Of a stretch of DNA of 64,000 nt, positions 22,183 to 34,698 are shown in pieces (within the stretch, counting starts at the first letter, position 1; each line of letters starts with the position of its first letter). Position numbers and translations under genes: made by a program. The DNA lies in NCBI GenBank assembly GCA_033398695.1, contig CM065817.1, positions 67,568,001-67,632,000 of the forward strand. The letters are read 5' to 3'. The notes beneath the pieces are model-generated. The model was not told the origin of the DNA. It worked only from the letters and a program-made list of their open reading frames with translations, and ran no database searches. The stretch is from Orobanche coerulescens. Taxonomy: Eukaryota > Streptophyta > Magnoliopsida > Lamiales > Orobanchaceae.

Positions 22183-23490
22183 TCAAATGTAACCGAAATC
22201 AACATCCTCCAGATCATCGAGCTCCTCGATCTCATCGACTAGAGAAGACCCAAATCCGAATTCACTGCTCCTCCTCGGCCATCCTGGCTCCCGAAGCCTG
22301 ATAGGACCCCTTGGATGAAGTACGGACTGGAGTAACAAAATCTCACGAGTCCCGTGAGCTCTCTCGAGACCTACTGGCACTAGAACTCCTGCAGTATTTC
22401 TGAAGGTGTTCCTGCCTCCCACAAAGAAAACAAACAATAGCTGGCACAGTACAAAGAGTGCTAACATGCCCCGCTGAATCACAGTTAAAACAAACAACAG
22501 TCGAACTCGTTGCCTGAGAAGAAGATGCTTTCCTAGCACAAAGATGACTAGAAGATGACCTCTTGGAAGTTGGAGCCCACTGTCCCTCTGAACGAACCGG
22601 CATCCTAGTCCTCTCACTAGAAGAAACTGAAGGTTCTTCCGAGCAAGCTCTTTGATCAAAAGCTCTGCTCCAAGAGCCTTCTCGATGAATTCGCAAAGTG
22701 AGTTATAATTATGGTTGAACAACTGCATCCTCAACTGCGAGTTTAGCCTCTTGCTAAAGTACTTGATCTTATCCGCCTCAGTACGGATAACATAAGAAAC
22801 AAATTGAAAAAGTCCTTGAAACTTCTCAGCGATAACAATAACACCCTCGTCTTCGACGGATTCGGGGTTCAAAACCTCTGACAGCTTGGCTTCACGAAGT
22901 GGGGCCGGATAATACCTCTCTAACATGAGAGTCTTGAACTCGCTCCAAACACAGTCACTATCGGTGGGCTTCACAGAAAGCCACCAAGAGTAAGCACCCT
23001 TACTCAAGTAGTAAGCCGCTACTGCCACCTTACTCTCTTCCGGACACTGAACCATGTCGAAGAGCTTATCAAAATGTTCAAGCCATTGAACAATGTCAGC
23101 TGGTTCCGATGAACCCTCAAAAGTAGGCGGCCTCTGACGAGATATATCCCCGACAATATGACTCACTCTCTCGGCCTGTCTATAAAATGGCACCTGGGAT
23201 CCCTGCTGCGGTGGACCACGAACCACTGAGGTCTGCATGGTTTCTAATATCTGCGTCATCTGGGCCATCATGCCCCTCATAAGCAAGAAAGGGTCGACGT
23301 AACCACTCTCAGTCTGATCGACATCTCGAGTATGAGGTCCCGAAGGAGAACCGGTCGCATAAGTCACATCTCCAACCAGATTCTGATCCATATCGGCATC
23401 TGCACGCGCATAAACATGAGGATCTGGGTTTCGGCCTGCTCTGCAGCCTTTACCCCCTCTTCCACGTCCTCATTTTCCTCTTTCCCTACT
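22183..23490 (-). pseudogene. RE2 gag, unit 2
   Basis: The open frame 22183-23391 (402 codons from an internal Met) covers the gag domain (VQWLEHFDKLFDMVQCPEES, AYSWWLSVKPTDSDC, RYYPAPLREAKLSEVLNPES) and then runs out of frame. The two zinc knuckles, CFNCDSAGHVSTLC and CFLCGRQEHLQKYC, are intact but in the frame 22343-22696. The frame change lies near 22650 and is also present in unit 1. The start codon used in unit 1 has become AGG (about 23489), so the N-terminus cannot be translated normally. It is the better preserved of the two gag copies but still defective. Confidence 0.9.
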
Positions 23491-23956
23491 GAAAGAATAA
23501 TGCTCGATCATGAACAAAGCTTAAATATGCCTCAACGGCCAATCCATAATGCTAAGTCAATAGAAACACGAGTATACATACTCAACAGATAAACAGTCAC
23601 CTCAAACATGCTAATTATAGCCAATACTGAGCCCACACGCTCCAAAACAAATAATCATGAATGAATCGTAACACAAATGTTACATACAAGTTTCAACAAA
23701 ACATGTGTAATCAATGACATAATGAATGTATGAACATAAAAGAGAATCGAGTCCTTACACAGGTCATACGAAGCTTCAAGGTCTTGAGATACTAGTCTTC
23801 ATTGATGATGAATCGATGAAAGAATGACTCATACAGTCATCCAATTATCACGACTCAAAAAAAAAACGACTGTCCGGATTGTCATAACCTGACAGCCCCA
23901 CTACTACCACATCGGTTGAGCCACATAACTCACATATGAGGTTATCTCACAACCTG

Positions 23957-23968
23957 TCTCTGATACCA
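23957..23968 (-). other. RE2 primer-binding site, unit 2
   Basis: The minus strand reads TGGTATCAGAGA, identical to unit 1, five bases from the LTR end at 23974. 23491-23956 is leader. Confidence 0.85.
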
Positions 23969-23973
23969 TCTTT

Positions 23974-26900
23974 TGTAACACCCTCAAATCCGATTGGGTC
24001 ATTACAGTGCCGTGTACCCCGCACCAGGAGATCCACCAGGCGAACACGACTAAAATACAACAAACTGACCAAAAAGGGGGAAACTCGGTCCCTACTATGA
24101 CATCCGACAAAATATTACAATAAGGAATTTCAACGACAAAAGTGGGCTTACCTGGCCAAAATAAACACACAACAACATCCACGAGCCTTGCTCGGATAAT
24201 ACAAAATGACAATCACTGAACAAAGTACTCCAAACTGTTTGACCGACATGAACACCAAAACATCTCGGACTAGTATCGCACGAATGCCTCGTCACCATCG
24301 TCATGCCCCTGTGTCTCAACTCTCTCCTCGCAAACACCTAAAACAGGAAAACATGTTCCGACCCCACGGGGTCATTCATCCAGATAATGAATATTAAATA
24401 CATGTACAACATGATATGTATCCAAAGGCAGAATGAAACGGTACAATGATAATAATAGTACGAAATGCTCACAAACCAAGGTAAGAACTGAGCATACGTG
24501 AAACACTATGCCCACGGTATACGATCAATACCTTCTCAACAGGTTAGAACACAAGTGCCCAACGGCGAATCATCAATATAGAACATAACAGTGAAATTAC
24601 CCGAAGCTAAACCAAACCAACACTGACTAGATACAAATCACAGTGCCCGAAGGCTCCAACAGAAATACCAAAACATCACAAAGGCCTGAAATCCCTCATC
24701 CGAAGCTGTCAATCATCATAATCACCTGAAAGCCACTCAGTCGAAGCTGTCAATCATCACAATGGCCCGAAGCCAAAACAACCCAAAGTTGTATCATCTG
24801 AGGGCCAAAGCCACGACATGAAGCCGTATCACAATGAGGGCCGAAGCCAAAGAACGAAGCCATATAACAATGAGGGCCGAAGCCACGGCACGAAGCCGTA
24901 TCATTATGAGGGCCGGAGCCACGGCACGAAGCCGTATCACAATGAGGTCATCCAATGACTGTGACCTGCTGAATCGCAAGTGCTGGGAAACCAACCGCGA
25001 AGGTTCAAGCCCCAGACTTGCCCATAATGAGATCACCCAGTGACCGTGACCTGCTGAATCGCAGGTGCTGTAAAACCAACTGCGAAGGTTCAAGCCCCAG
25101 ACTTATCCATAATGAGATCACCCAGTGACCGTGACCTACTGAACTGTAGGTGTTGGGAAACCAACCGAGAAGGTTCAAGCCCCAAACTTACCCATCGACC
25201 ACTAGCCGAGACTAGCCTCCAAAACACATTTAATCACAAACGGCAACGATCCCAAGATTACCGAATTCACAAGCTTCTTTGAGTCGGCCTACACGACAAC
25301 AATAACTCACGGATGGGCTCCGTCCTCGGCAGTCCCAATTCAAATAACTCGGCTGCCTTGGAATGGCCATTCGATCACAACGACTCAACGGATGGAAATG
25401 CCCTCGACAGTCCCAATTCAGTACATCGATTACCTTAGAATAGTCAATCGATAACGACTCAATAGATGGGAAATGTCCTCGACAGTCCCAATTCAGTACA
25501 TCGATTACCTTGGAACGGTCAATCGATAACAACAATACAACGGATGGGAAATGTCTTCGACGGTCCCAATTCAATACATCAATTACTTTGGAACGTCAAT
25601 CGATAAATAATAATACAACGGATGGGAATTATCTTCGATAATCCTAATTTAATACGTCGATTACCTTATACCGGTCAATCGATAACAACGAAATGATTAG
25701 AATAGATGTCCCGGTACCTTTAAACGGTTACCGATGATGGAGATGATAATCGAACACGTCAATTCCTTCACTCGGCCAATCACAACATCAATAGCAAAAT
25801 ACCAATATCAATAACAATGATCATAACAATGTCTTAAACCGACATCAATGTCAACAACAATAACCCGTACATCGATACCGCGAACCGGCTATCGACAATA
25901 ACATCAACAATGAGTATATCAAAGCCCTGAACGGCTTTTATCGGACAATACAACATTTGGCATAATTTGCCGAAGGGTATCGTATCAATCAACCCCCTGA
26001 TATCAACATAATCATAGAGAGACCAAGTCTCGAAATGATACAACATATTCATACACATACATGAAAACATTAATCTCATTGACCAGAATAAGTATAAAAC
26101 TTTTCTCAAACCGAAGGCGAGAAAGTCCTTCCACGATCAACATCCTTCCACGAAACGACGAACGACGTCCTCCGATGATCACAAGCACTCGAACAACCTT
26201 GAATGAAATACGATTTATTCAATAACACAAAATCAATGGAAAGAAACACCAAAACAATCCCAATTCAGCCCCGAATCGGTTAAACTCCACCAACGAATAT
26301 CATAGTTCTCAACTATGAATTCTAACATCCTCCAACACCTCAATGATCAATTAACATGATCATTACGTTCTTAACACTTGTGAAATCAATTCAACATGAA
26401 TCACTTAAGAACAATCATCAAAACAAACATCTCAAAATGATAATATCACTAATATCATCATTAATACCCCAAGAACATCATCATCTCAACAAACATGATG
26501 TCTAAACACTAATCCATCACCAATTCATCATGAATTCGGATTAAACCACAAGATTAAATCAACCATTGCAAGATTATGATAATCATTATATAATTTATCA
26601 TAATTCCTTACTAAAATGGTGAAAATCTCCCAAAGAAACACAAACAACAACACCAATCATATCAAGACTATGTTAATCATATAACAATCTTAACATAATC
26701 CTTCCTAGACATGATTATAACTTCCAAACATCCTAAAACATCAAGAACAACTCCTCCTCAAGACAAAATCATCATGTTCTTCATCACAAGTTATAAAAAC
26801 TCATCAAGAATCATGATATACTCCAACAATCAATCAATACCCAAAGAAAACAGCAACAACAACATCATCATACTCGGAAATCACTTGAAGAACAAGAGAT

Positions 26901-27407
26901 TAAAAGAACTTACCAATGAAGAACAAGAATAACTCTCCAAACACCAAAGGAGCACCAACAAGCTTCCAACTCCAAGCTCCAAATCAAGTTATGATGATAA
27001 AAAACAAGATGGAAGAGGCTAAATATCAAGAACAAGTCCAGAAGGACGATTCTAGGGAGAGAAAAATGATTTTGGTTCTTGAAGAAATGAAATACGAAAC
27101 CAAGTTATATAATCTGACAAACACATTACGTACGCTACACAACAAGCATAATGTACGTAAGGACAATTACGTATGCTATATCCATAACTTAGCGTATGTA
27201 ATGCTTGTCCAGAACTGCCTGACCAACAATACAAAGACCTTAACGTACGTAAAGAACCATGCTTTACGTACGTTAACAAGCTACATTGATAGCGTACGTA
27301 AGGAGTACACCCTAACGTACGTAAGGAGTCGTTGACTGCAATAGTGAGATCTGGTCGAAATATTCCCGGCCCTACCAGTTGAAAGTTGACTCTGAGGAAG
27401 GTCCCTG
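23974..27407 (-). repeat. RE2 LTR copy 3 (5' LTR of unit 2, truncated)
   Basis: Follows copies 1 and 2 from TGTAACACCC through the tandem-repeat blocks and the TATA box (27105-27111) to about 27407. About 300 bp that would complete the U3 end are missing and replaced by RE4 gag. Confidence 0.88.
27126..27324 (-). promoter_or_regulatory. phased CpG palindrome array, RE2 LTR copy 3 (partial)
   Basis: Sites from TTACGTACGCTA (27126) to TAACGTACGTAA (27313). The distal part seen in copies 1 and 2 is lost at the junction. This copy keeps more intact CpGs than copy 1 at equivalent sites. Confidence 0.7.
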
Positions 27408-27412
27408 GAGTA
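27400..27412. other. recombination junction RE2 LTR / RE4 gag
   Basis: Left of about 27407 the sequence matches RE2 U3 (compare 8840-8875). Right of it the sequence matches the zinc-knuckle part of RE4-type gag (reverse complement of about 62890-62910). No target duplication or LTR end lies at the join, so this is a deletion or illegitimate recombination, not an insertion. Confidence 0.8.
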
Positions 27413-28557
27413 GGTTTGGATTCCCTTTGGCAGAAACGGGCCTTATGCCCGGCAATCCCACAGTTGTTGCACGTGATAGTCTACCTCGGACACTTAGTGC
27501 TGAAATGACCCTGCTGTCCACAGTTGAAACAGGTGATGGCCGAACTGGCCGCTCGGGACTGAGATTCCGCAGGTTTAGGTGCCATAGGAGGTCGCTCGGA
27601 AAAAGTAGGGGCCACACGAGGCTTCTTGAAGGTTGCCTGACAGCATTCGGACTGATTACGATTCTTCGATTTCTTGCCAGTTGATGAAGTTTGATGCTTA
27701 GCAATTTCCTTCGCAGTAAGCTCATAAGTAAGAGCTTTCTCGATGAATTCGGCCAGGGTGGTGCAATGATGATTAAGCAACTGCATCCGCATACGAGGCT
27801 TCAACCTCTTACTGAAATATTTGATCTTATCCGCCTCAGAATAGATAATAGATGAGGCGAATGAAAGTAGCTCCTGAAACTTTTAGGCGATGGCGAGAAC
27901 ATCTTCTTCCGCTTAGGGGTCGGGACTAAGTAACTCCGATAACTTGGCCTCCCTGAGTGGGGCCGGATAATACCTTTCCATCATTAGGGTCTTGAATTGG
28001 TCCCAAGTGCAAGATCCGTCGGTGGGCTTCATAGATAGCCACCAAGAGTGAGCGCTCTTACCTAGATAGTAAGCCGCAACTGAAACTTTATGCCCTTCGG
28101 GACACTCCACCATAGCAAAAAGCTTCCCAAAATGTTCAATCCAGTGAATAATATCCGCCGGCTCAGATGATCCCTCAAAAGTAGGTGGCCTTTGGCGAGA
28201 TATGTCACTGATAATACTGCTCACACCCCTCTCTTGCCTCTGCGGTGGCGGCGGAGGGGCCTGTTGAGCCTGAGTGGATGAGTTCTGAATCGTCTCCATC
28301 AGACGTGCCATCTGAGTCATTTGGGCAATCATGCCCTGCATAAAAGTGAGTGGATCAACCCAAACACCTTCCGATTGATCTATATCTCGGGTACGACTTC
28401 CTGACAGTGAGTGATTATCTCCAGGTGAATGAGTGGCAGCGTCGCTACTTGTTGAATTAGCATTATTCCTTGCGTTCGCATGGGTATTCACACGAGCTCC
28501 CGAGTTTCGGCCCGCACCGCGGCCTCTTCCCCTGCGTCCTCTGACAGTACTATCCAT
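27408..28557 (-). pseudogene. RE4 gag
   Basis: The start is the ATG read from 28557 (MDSTVRGRRGRGRGAGR). 27913-28557 carries the gag domain (RQRPPTFEGSSEPADIIHWI, SWWLSMKPTDGSC, RYYPAPLREAKLSELLSPDP). It ends at a stop near 27914, and a second stop replaces a conserved Glu codon near 27884 in the segment corresponding to AEKFQEL. 27481-27804 continues with a CCHC knuckle (CFNCGQQGHFSTKC), and a second knuckle is cut by the junction. Not functional. Confidence 0.9.
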
Positions 28558-28970
28558 ACTGAAGTAGGAAAGTCACATGATAATTATAGATTTCGCATGA
28601 AAGATCAACTGAGGTGACATGATTACCTGATGAAATTATTAAAATGGTCATCTTGAACAAGTTTAGATTGATGATACGATCCACAAGATCAACGACTGAG
28701 CAATGAAATTGACTGAGTGATTAATGAGTTGACATGATCGACACGATCCAATAAAAAAATGATGATTGAGGATTGTTGACTGATGAATGATGAATGAGTG
28801 ATTCTTATTGCCAGAAATTATACCATGGCGCCAGAAATCATACCGTTTCTTTGGTCTGAGGGGCTTGGCGCTTGCACAGGTCACACATGACGTGAAAGTC
28901 CAATGATACAAGTCTAATGAACGATGATTTCCAATGAGACATGACTCGAAAGGGTAGTATTCAAAACCAC

Positions 28971-28982
28971 GCTCCGATACCA
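28971..28982 (-). other. RE4 primer-binding site
   Basis: The minus strand reads TGGTATCGGAGC, the same one-base variant of the Met primer site as in RE10 and RE6. 28558-28970 is leader without a gene. Confidence 0.85.
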
Positions 28983-30626
28983 ACTCTGTAACACCCCAAA
29001 CTAGGCGGATATTACAGTGCGGTTGACCCCCAACTAGGACTCACCAGGCGAATGAAAATTAATGAATTAAATAATATAATTGTAGTACCGAACCACATTA
29101 TATTACCAATTACTCCGATGAGGAGTTTCAAGTACAACACACCCACAACACAGAATACATGTATATTTCATATGAAGATAAAATATACAACACTGCATGA
29201 AATGAAAATCCAAACGGAACTGCAGTGGAAAATACACATCAAAGAAACACGAACAAAACAGAAAAGACTAGGGCCCCATACTAGTAACACTGGGACTCCT
29301 CGCCGTCAACGTTCTCTTCCCGTGCCTTTGCCTTGCCATGACCTAAAAACAATATCCCCAATGGGGTCAGTTACACAGAACAACAATCCTCAAGAGTTGA
29401 ACAAATACAATAATCACATGAGTTAGTTATGAAATCAAGTTGAATGAGGGGCATCATAGTATGCCCGAATGAGATGTGCAAGTGAACAAGTATGCCGAGT
29501 GCCCGACCTCCCACATAAACACCCACAAAACTTGGCCTAATTAGTCTCACAGAGGCACGTTACCGCGTACACAGTCCAATGTGTCCGGATACCCACATAT
29601 ATACAATAACCTTAGTGTGCCCAACTAAAAATTCCACACATATACCACCCGGTAACGCAATACAATCCTGGAAGGTCACAAAGACAAAAGCGACCATGAA
29701 GAGGAATAATGAATAGAAATCCGACAAGGGACAAGAATGACTCACCGAGGTGAAACAATGACGCAATGAGTGATAGCTTCAAATGAAATGATTGGAACCA
29801 TCGTTCCTCGTTAATTGAATGATTAGTTTGATAATTACAAGTCTCAACATGATTAATATTATTATGCATGAACTATACGTATGAATGAACAACAACGAAA
29901 TGAATGATTATCCTTTTAACTGACCAAGAATTAACTTACCTCAAATACCGGTGAAGAATGTCCTTCCTCGAACAAACATCCTTAATGGAACTATCGGTCG
30001 CTCGAAAAACCTTGAATAACAAAATTACCAACAATCCGCTTAAAATACGAATCAAGCATGATTACAACCAACTCAAAAAGTCGACACAACAACCCAAACT
30101 CATTAGGGCATTTTGGCAAACACGTTGCAAACAATCTTCCATTGTTTACAACCGATCCCAATTATATCGTATACCAACCTCCAAATGAGTGATTCATTCC
30201 AACAAAACACCATCAAAACAATCAATAATCCAATAGGAATACACATCTCGAGATTACGACAATATCTAATCGAAAACCCCAAAATTCCAAAGTCAACCCA
30301 CAAGGGTTCTTGAATAATTCTCCAATAATCTAAAGATAGTTCAAAGAAACTCATAATCATATCTATGTCTCTTCACATATCATGATTATAACATCCAAAA
30401 CATCATACTCCATTTCTAAAAATCAAAATCCAGATTTGAAGAAATTACCTTTGAATATCCAAACTCTTCGATCTGTTGAACTTGTGTTAAATCAACCTTC
30501 CAAACTCTACAATCAAAGATAGGTGATAGCAACTCAAAGTGATCTTCTCAAAATGCCCAAAATCATCCAAATCGCCCGGGTGAGGAGGAGAAATGAAGAG
30601 AATGACGAAATGGGTTTGAACTGTCC

Positions 30627-30634
30627 TATTTATA
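30627..30634 (-). promoter_or_regulatory. RE4 LTR TATA box
   Basis: The minus strand reads TATAAATAGGACAG, comparable to RE10 (TATAAATTGGACAG at 59604), immediately downstream of the palindrome array. Confidence 0.65.
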
Positions 30635-30839
30635 CCAAACCCAGCTTAGCGTGCGCTAGCTCCTGGTATTAGTGTGCGCTAGCGGGTGTACCGATTAGTC
30701 CAGTGAGCTCTGCTTGCCTCGTTAGCATGCGCTACGTACTTGGTAGCATGCGCTAATGCCTTCCTCTTAGCGTATGTTAACCGGATGTTAGCGTGCGTTA
30801 CCTGATAGTTGGTACCCAGTAACTGGAGTCCAGAACCTA

Positions 30840-31596
30840 GGGGGTGTTTGGTAGAGAGAAATGAGAGGAGAGAAATGGAAATGGAAATGGATTCTCTTGT
30901 TTGGTAGAGAGAAATGAGAGGAGAGAAATGAAATGGCATTTCCCTGAGAATTGATTTCCTTTGTATTTGGAGAGAATTGATTTCTCTGATTTTTGGAGAG
31001 AATTGATTTCTCTGAGTTGGTATCGCCGCCGCCACCACCACCGTCGCCACCACCGCTGCCACCACCGCCACCACCATCACCACCACCGCCGCCACCACCA
31101 CCACCGACCACCGCTGCCACCACCGTCGCCACCACCGACCACCGTGCCACCACCACTGCCGCCACCACCACCCCCACCTCCACCACTGCCACATCCACCA
31201 CCGCCACCACCGACCACCGCTGCCACCACCACCACCACCACTGCCGCCACCACCACCGCCGCCACCACCACCACCGACCACCGCTGCCACCACCGTCGCC
31301 ACCACCGACCACCGCAGCCACCACCACCGCCACCTCCACCACCGCCACCACCACCGCCGGCACCACCGACCACCGCTACCACCACCGTCGCCACCACCGA
31401 CCACTGCTGCCACCACCGCCACCACCACCACCGCCACCACCAAGAGAAATGATTCTCTGTTGCATTTCTCTGCTGAATTCTCTGTGCTACCAAACAGGAT
31501 AGTCAATTCCTATTCTCCTGACCAATTCTCTTTCTCTGCAATCATTCCTCTGGAATTGATTTCTCCGCAATTCCATTCTCTGTACCAAACGCACCC
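30840..31596. mobile_element. MITE, PIF/Harbinger-like, 757 bp, with GCC-rich core
   Basis: The ends are imperfect terminal inverted repeats: GGGGGTGTTTGGTAGAGAGAA on the left, and GGGTGCGTTTGGTACAGAGAA reading inward from the right. The flanking 3-bp duplication is CTA (30837-30839 and 31597-31599). GGGxGTTTGG ends with a 3-bp duplication suit PIF/Harbinger (Tourist) MITEs, although TAA/TTA is the usual target. No transposase. Subterminal repeats of GAGAGAAATGAGAGGAGAG occur at the left. The core is a trinucleotide-type array. Confidence 0.8.
31021..31441. repeat. degenerate (CCACCG/CCACCN)n microsatellite inside the MITE
   Basis: About 420 bp made of CCACC, GCCACC and GACCACCG words with higher-order repeats of roughly 60-120 bp. 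It creates long Pro/Thr/His or Gly/Val/Trp ORFs in several frames on both strands, none of which resembles a real protein. Confidence 0.9.
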
Positions 31597-32040
31597 CTAC
31601 TGTCCAGTACCTGTTCGAGCCTTAGCATGTGCTACTCCGATTGCTAGAGTGCATTACCAATACAACTAGCGTACGCTATTCCACTCCTAGCGTGCGCTAT
31701 GAATTCTCCATTTCAGTCCAGTACCTACTGGACTGTCTCCCTCAATTACGCTAGCGTGCGCTAATGATGAATGATAGCGTGCGCTACCTGTACTCCAATA
31801 GCGTGCGATATAAAGAGTACGTAGCGTGCGCTACACCTCACACACAGGCAACCAAAACAATGATAATGATAATATTCTCATCTCGATTCTCGGATAGAGT
31901 TGAATGATGAATGATAACTGATACAAGATTCAAAATTACGTCGAACGGTGAACACAATTGAATGAATGTGAATGATGAATGATTATTAATGAGTGACAAT
32001 TACTGAATGATAATAAATGAATTTACATCCGGGTATTACA

Positions 32041-32576
32041 GTAAACTCTTCCAAAATTCAGATGTGAATTTAGGGTCCCTGTCAGATACTATTGATACTG
32101 GAACCCCATGTAGTCGGACTATCTCTTTAATATATTCCTGAGAATATCGATCCATATTATATATGGATTTCACTGGAAGGAAATGAGCATACTTGGTCAA
32201 TCTATCAACAATCACCCATATCGAATTATACCCAATTTGAGTCCTTGGTAGCCCAAGCACAAAATCCATTGTAATGTGTTCCCATTTCCATTCTGGAATT
32301 AGTAAAGGCTTCAATAATCCTGCTGGTATTTGATGTTCAGTTTTGATCTGCTGGCAAGTTAGATATTCTGCCACGAATTTTGCAATATATTTCTTCATGT
32401 TAGGCCACCAATAATGTTGTTGCCAGTATTTATACATTTTTGTGATACCTGGATGTATTGAATAAGGACTGGAATGAGCCTCCTTCAGAATGTCCCCTAT
32501 TATGGTTGCATCGGTTGGCACACACAGTCTCCCTTTATATCATAGTGTTTTATCACTAGAGACTGAGAAGTTTGGT
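32041..32576 (-). pseudogene. RE5 integrase fragment
   Basis: Encodes the integrase zinc-finger region and the first half of the catalytic core. Visible are [20 protein letters not shown] (the zinc-binding motif has Tyr where the first Cys is expected), [10 protein letters not shown] with the first catalytic Asp, and IVSDRDPKF with the second. RE4 interrupts the gene just after EFWKSL, before the catalytic Glu. On the other side RE6 interrupts the linker to RNase H (KGRLCVPTD is the last recognisable segment there). Confidence 0.92.
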
Positions 32577-34698
32577 TATTCTGTAACACCCCCAGATTTA
32601 ACCGGAAATATTACAGCGCCGTGGGCCCCGAGATGAAACCTACAAGGCTAAAATAAATTTTCGCAAACATTTACAAATGCCCAAGAGGCTAACGACAGTA
32701 TTATATATTGAAAATAATTAAAGATTTATAAAACTCATTTATCAAACCGTCGTAAAAACTCATTTGAAATCGCAAGGCCAAACTGCCGACATTCAAAAGT
32801 TTAGAAAATGATTTCCAAAGTAACCTCAGTTACCAGATATCAAAAGAGCATTTCAAAATACTCACGCAGCGGAAAAAGACCAACCATAAAGATACTCTAG
32901 CAGCGGACTACGAGAACCAAACAAGAAACTCAAAGCACACAACATGTCCTAGCCAGTATCCTCCGGGAAGCTCATCTCTTCACGACCGCTACAAGCTCGA
33001 TACTCCAAGAACCTAAAAAGAAATCCCACGACGGGGTCAGCCATAACGTCCAACAATGATATCAATCACATCACATCAATAATACATACCAATGAGAATA
33101 CAGAATAAGAATACGACCAACGTAATCTTACCGCCATAACTTTGCTTACTCAAGTAATTCTCATCAGAGTAACCATTATCACATTACACATCCTATACTC
33201 GATTTACCAATAAACTCGAACATAATATAAGTACTGTACCTCAAACATTACTCAAGGTTCTCAAGCTATCATAACCAACTCACGATACGGAAATATACCA
33301 TTTCTGACCAATACAATCCATCGAATAACATCATCAAATCCCAAGACGATAACCGATCGTCCATCAAGACGAATACCAAAGGAAATACGGAACATACCTC
33401 GAGATATGAAGTGCCACGACAATCATACCAGTCTGATCCGAGATCAGATCAATTCAATACGGACAGGGTCCTAACACAAGACCTACAAATGCATACTCAT
33501 ATGACCTCGTCAATATGATCACAACAATAACAATCATGTATACTCAATGGAAATCCAACGATCCAGCGCCCTCAGCATAGATCCCTTTGTTGATCCTATC
33601 AGATCAACATAAGGTGGATAACTAACAATGCACATGTGAACAACAACACATGATAAAATCAATGATGCGAATTCACAAGATTCCATCAACACAATCTTAG
33701 TAATCCAACGATCCAATACTTCTCAAAGATAGATCCCCATGATGATCCCGTCGAACCAACGCATGGTGGAAAACTCCGTCCAACGATCCGCGCCTCAAAG
33801 ATAGATCCCCATGATGATCCCGTCGAACCAACGCATGGTGGACATCCGATCCAGCGCCCAAGATAGATCCTCATAATCCCATCGGATTAATTACACAACA
33901 TGAACAACACAATACGCATACACATATGCAATTCAACACGTTCATCAACATGAACAACATAACATGCACGACAACATGACAATTTACTAGGACGACTCCA
34001 TGTTCAACAACATGAAAGAAAATGTACGAGACCAAAATAAATAACACTAAACCATAATCAATATGGAATACCTGCCCCAAGTCCTTCGGGAGCAACCTCG
34101 ATGTCCAATCATCACCGACGATTATCCGCAACGCTCGACGATCCAAACGTATCATGAACCATAAATATTCGAATACTCGTCTTTATCACAATGTAACCTC
34201 GATACTCGAACATACCAATAACTGAGATAAATCATATACATTATGATTTACCCCGAATCGAAAGAACGATATGCGATCCGAATACCTAGAGTTCACAATA
34301 ATAATCATCGCTATATGCATTATAAACGAAATGAAACTGAAACCATTCATTAAACATTATAACTGAGCAAGTAATAACTTGCCTCGATACCGATACGACG
34401 ATGATGAGGTCGTTACCAATTCCATTGTCATCATCTACAAGTTCCTCGGTCCCGACCAAAGCAATTCACGAACATCCTCGAACACGACCGCAGCATACGG
34501 TTATAGACACCGATCAATAAACTTGACCTAGTACAATAATCGATTAAACAACAATCCGATAATAATCAACAACCGCTAAAACCACTTCACAAACCCAACG
34601 GCTCAACAATATCTTAGTTAACCACAAGTCTGATCAAACCAACTAAAACGATCACGAATTCATAACCGAAACAGAATATATTACCCTGCCTGTTGACT

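Larger units (their letters stand above)
5436..27407 (-). mobile_element. RE2: tandem gag-only Ty3/gypsy element (LTR-gag-LTR-gag-LTR)
   Basis: Three copies of one about 3.7-kb LTR (5436-9172; 11485-21671 interrupted by RE3; 23974-27407 truncated) alternate with two about 2.3-kb internal regions (9173-11484 and 21672-23973). Each internal region has a Met primer site, a gag ORF and a polypurine tract, all reading minus, and no protease, RT or integrase. The element is therefore non-autonomous, like described gag-only LTR elements. The shared middle LTR points to recombination between LTRs or daisy-chain integration. The right end is cut by a junction to RE4. Gag sequence places it near Tekay-like chromoviruses (inference). 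Confidence 0.9.
30647..31833 (-). promoter_or_regulatory. CpG palindrome array of RE4 LTR, split by MITE
   Basis: Sites at 30647, 30670, 30723, 30744, 30768 and 30789, then, beyond the MITE, about 31621 to 31822-31833. The typical plus-strand form is TAGCGTGCGCTA, which is TAGCGCACGCTA in element sense. Spacing within groups is 21-24 bp. Confidence 0.75.
27408..32040 (-). mobile_element. RE4: Ty3/gypsy remnant (5' LTR and gag), same family as RE10
   Basis: 5' LTR (28987-32040), primer site (28971-28982) and gag up to the zinc knuckles, where the junction with RE2 cuts it. Its Gag head and capsid closely match RE10 (61771 onward). Its 5' LTR end abuts the integrase gene of RE5 at 32041, so it inserted there. 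The other flank is lost. Confidence 0.9.
28987..32040 (-). repeat. RE4 5' LTR (3054 bp including a MITE)
   Basis: Plus-strand ends TGTAACACCC and CGGGTATTACA. Removing the 757-bp MITE and its 3-bp duplication leaves about 2.29 kb, close to the 2476-bp RE10 LTR. TATA box at 30627-30634 (TATAAATA, minus). The palindrome array around it is split by the MITE. Confidence 0.88.

Noticed and set aside
30679..31506. Long ORFs on both strands rich in Pro/His/Thr or Gly/Val/Trp
   Set aside because: They are translations of the CCACCG-type microsatellite in the MITE and appear in several frames at once.
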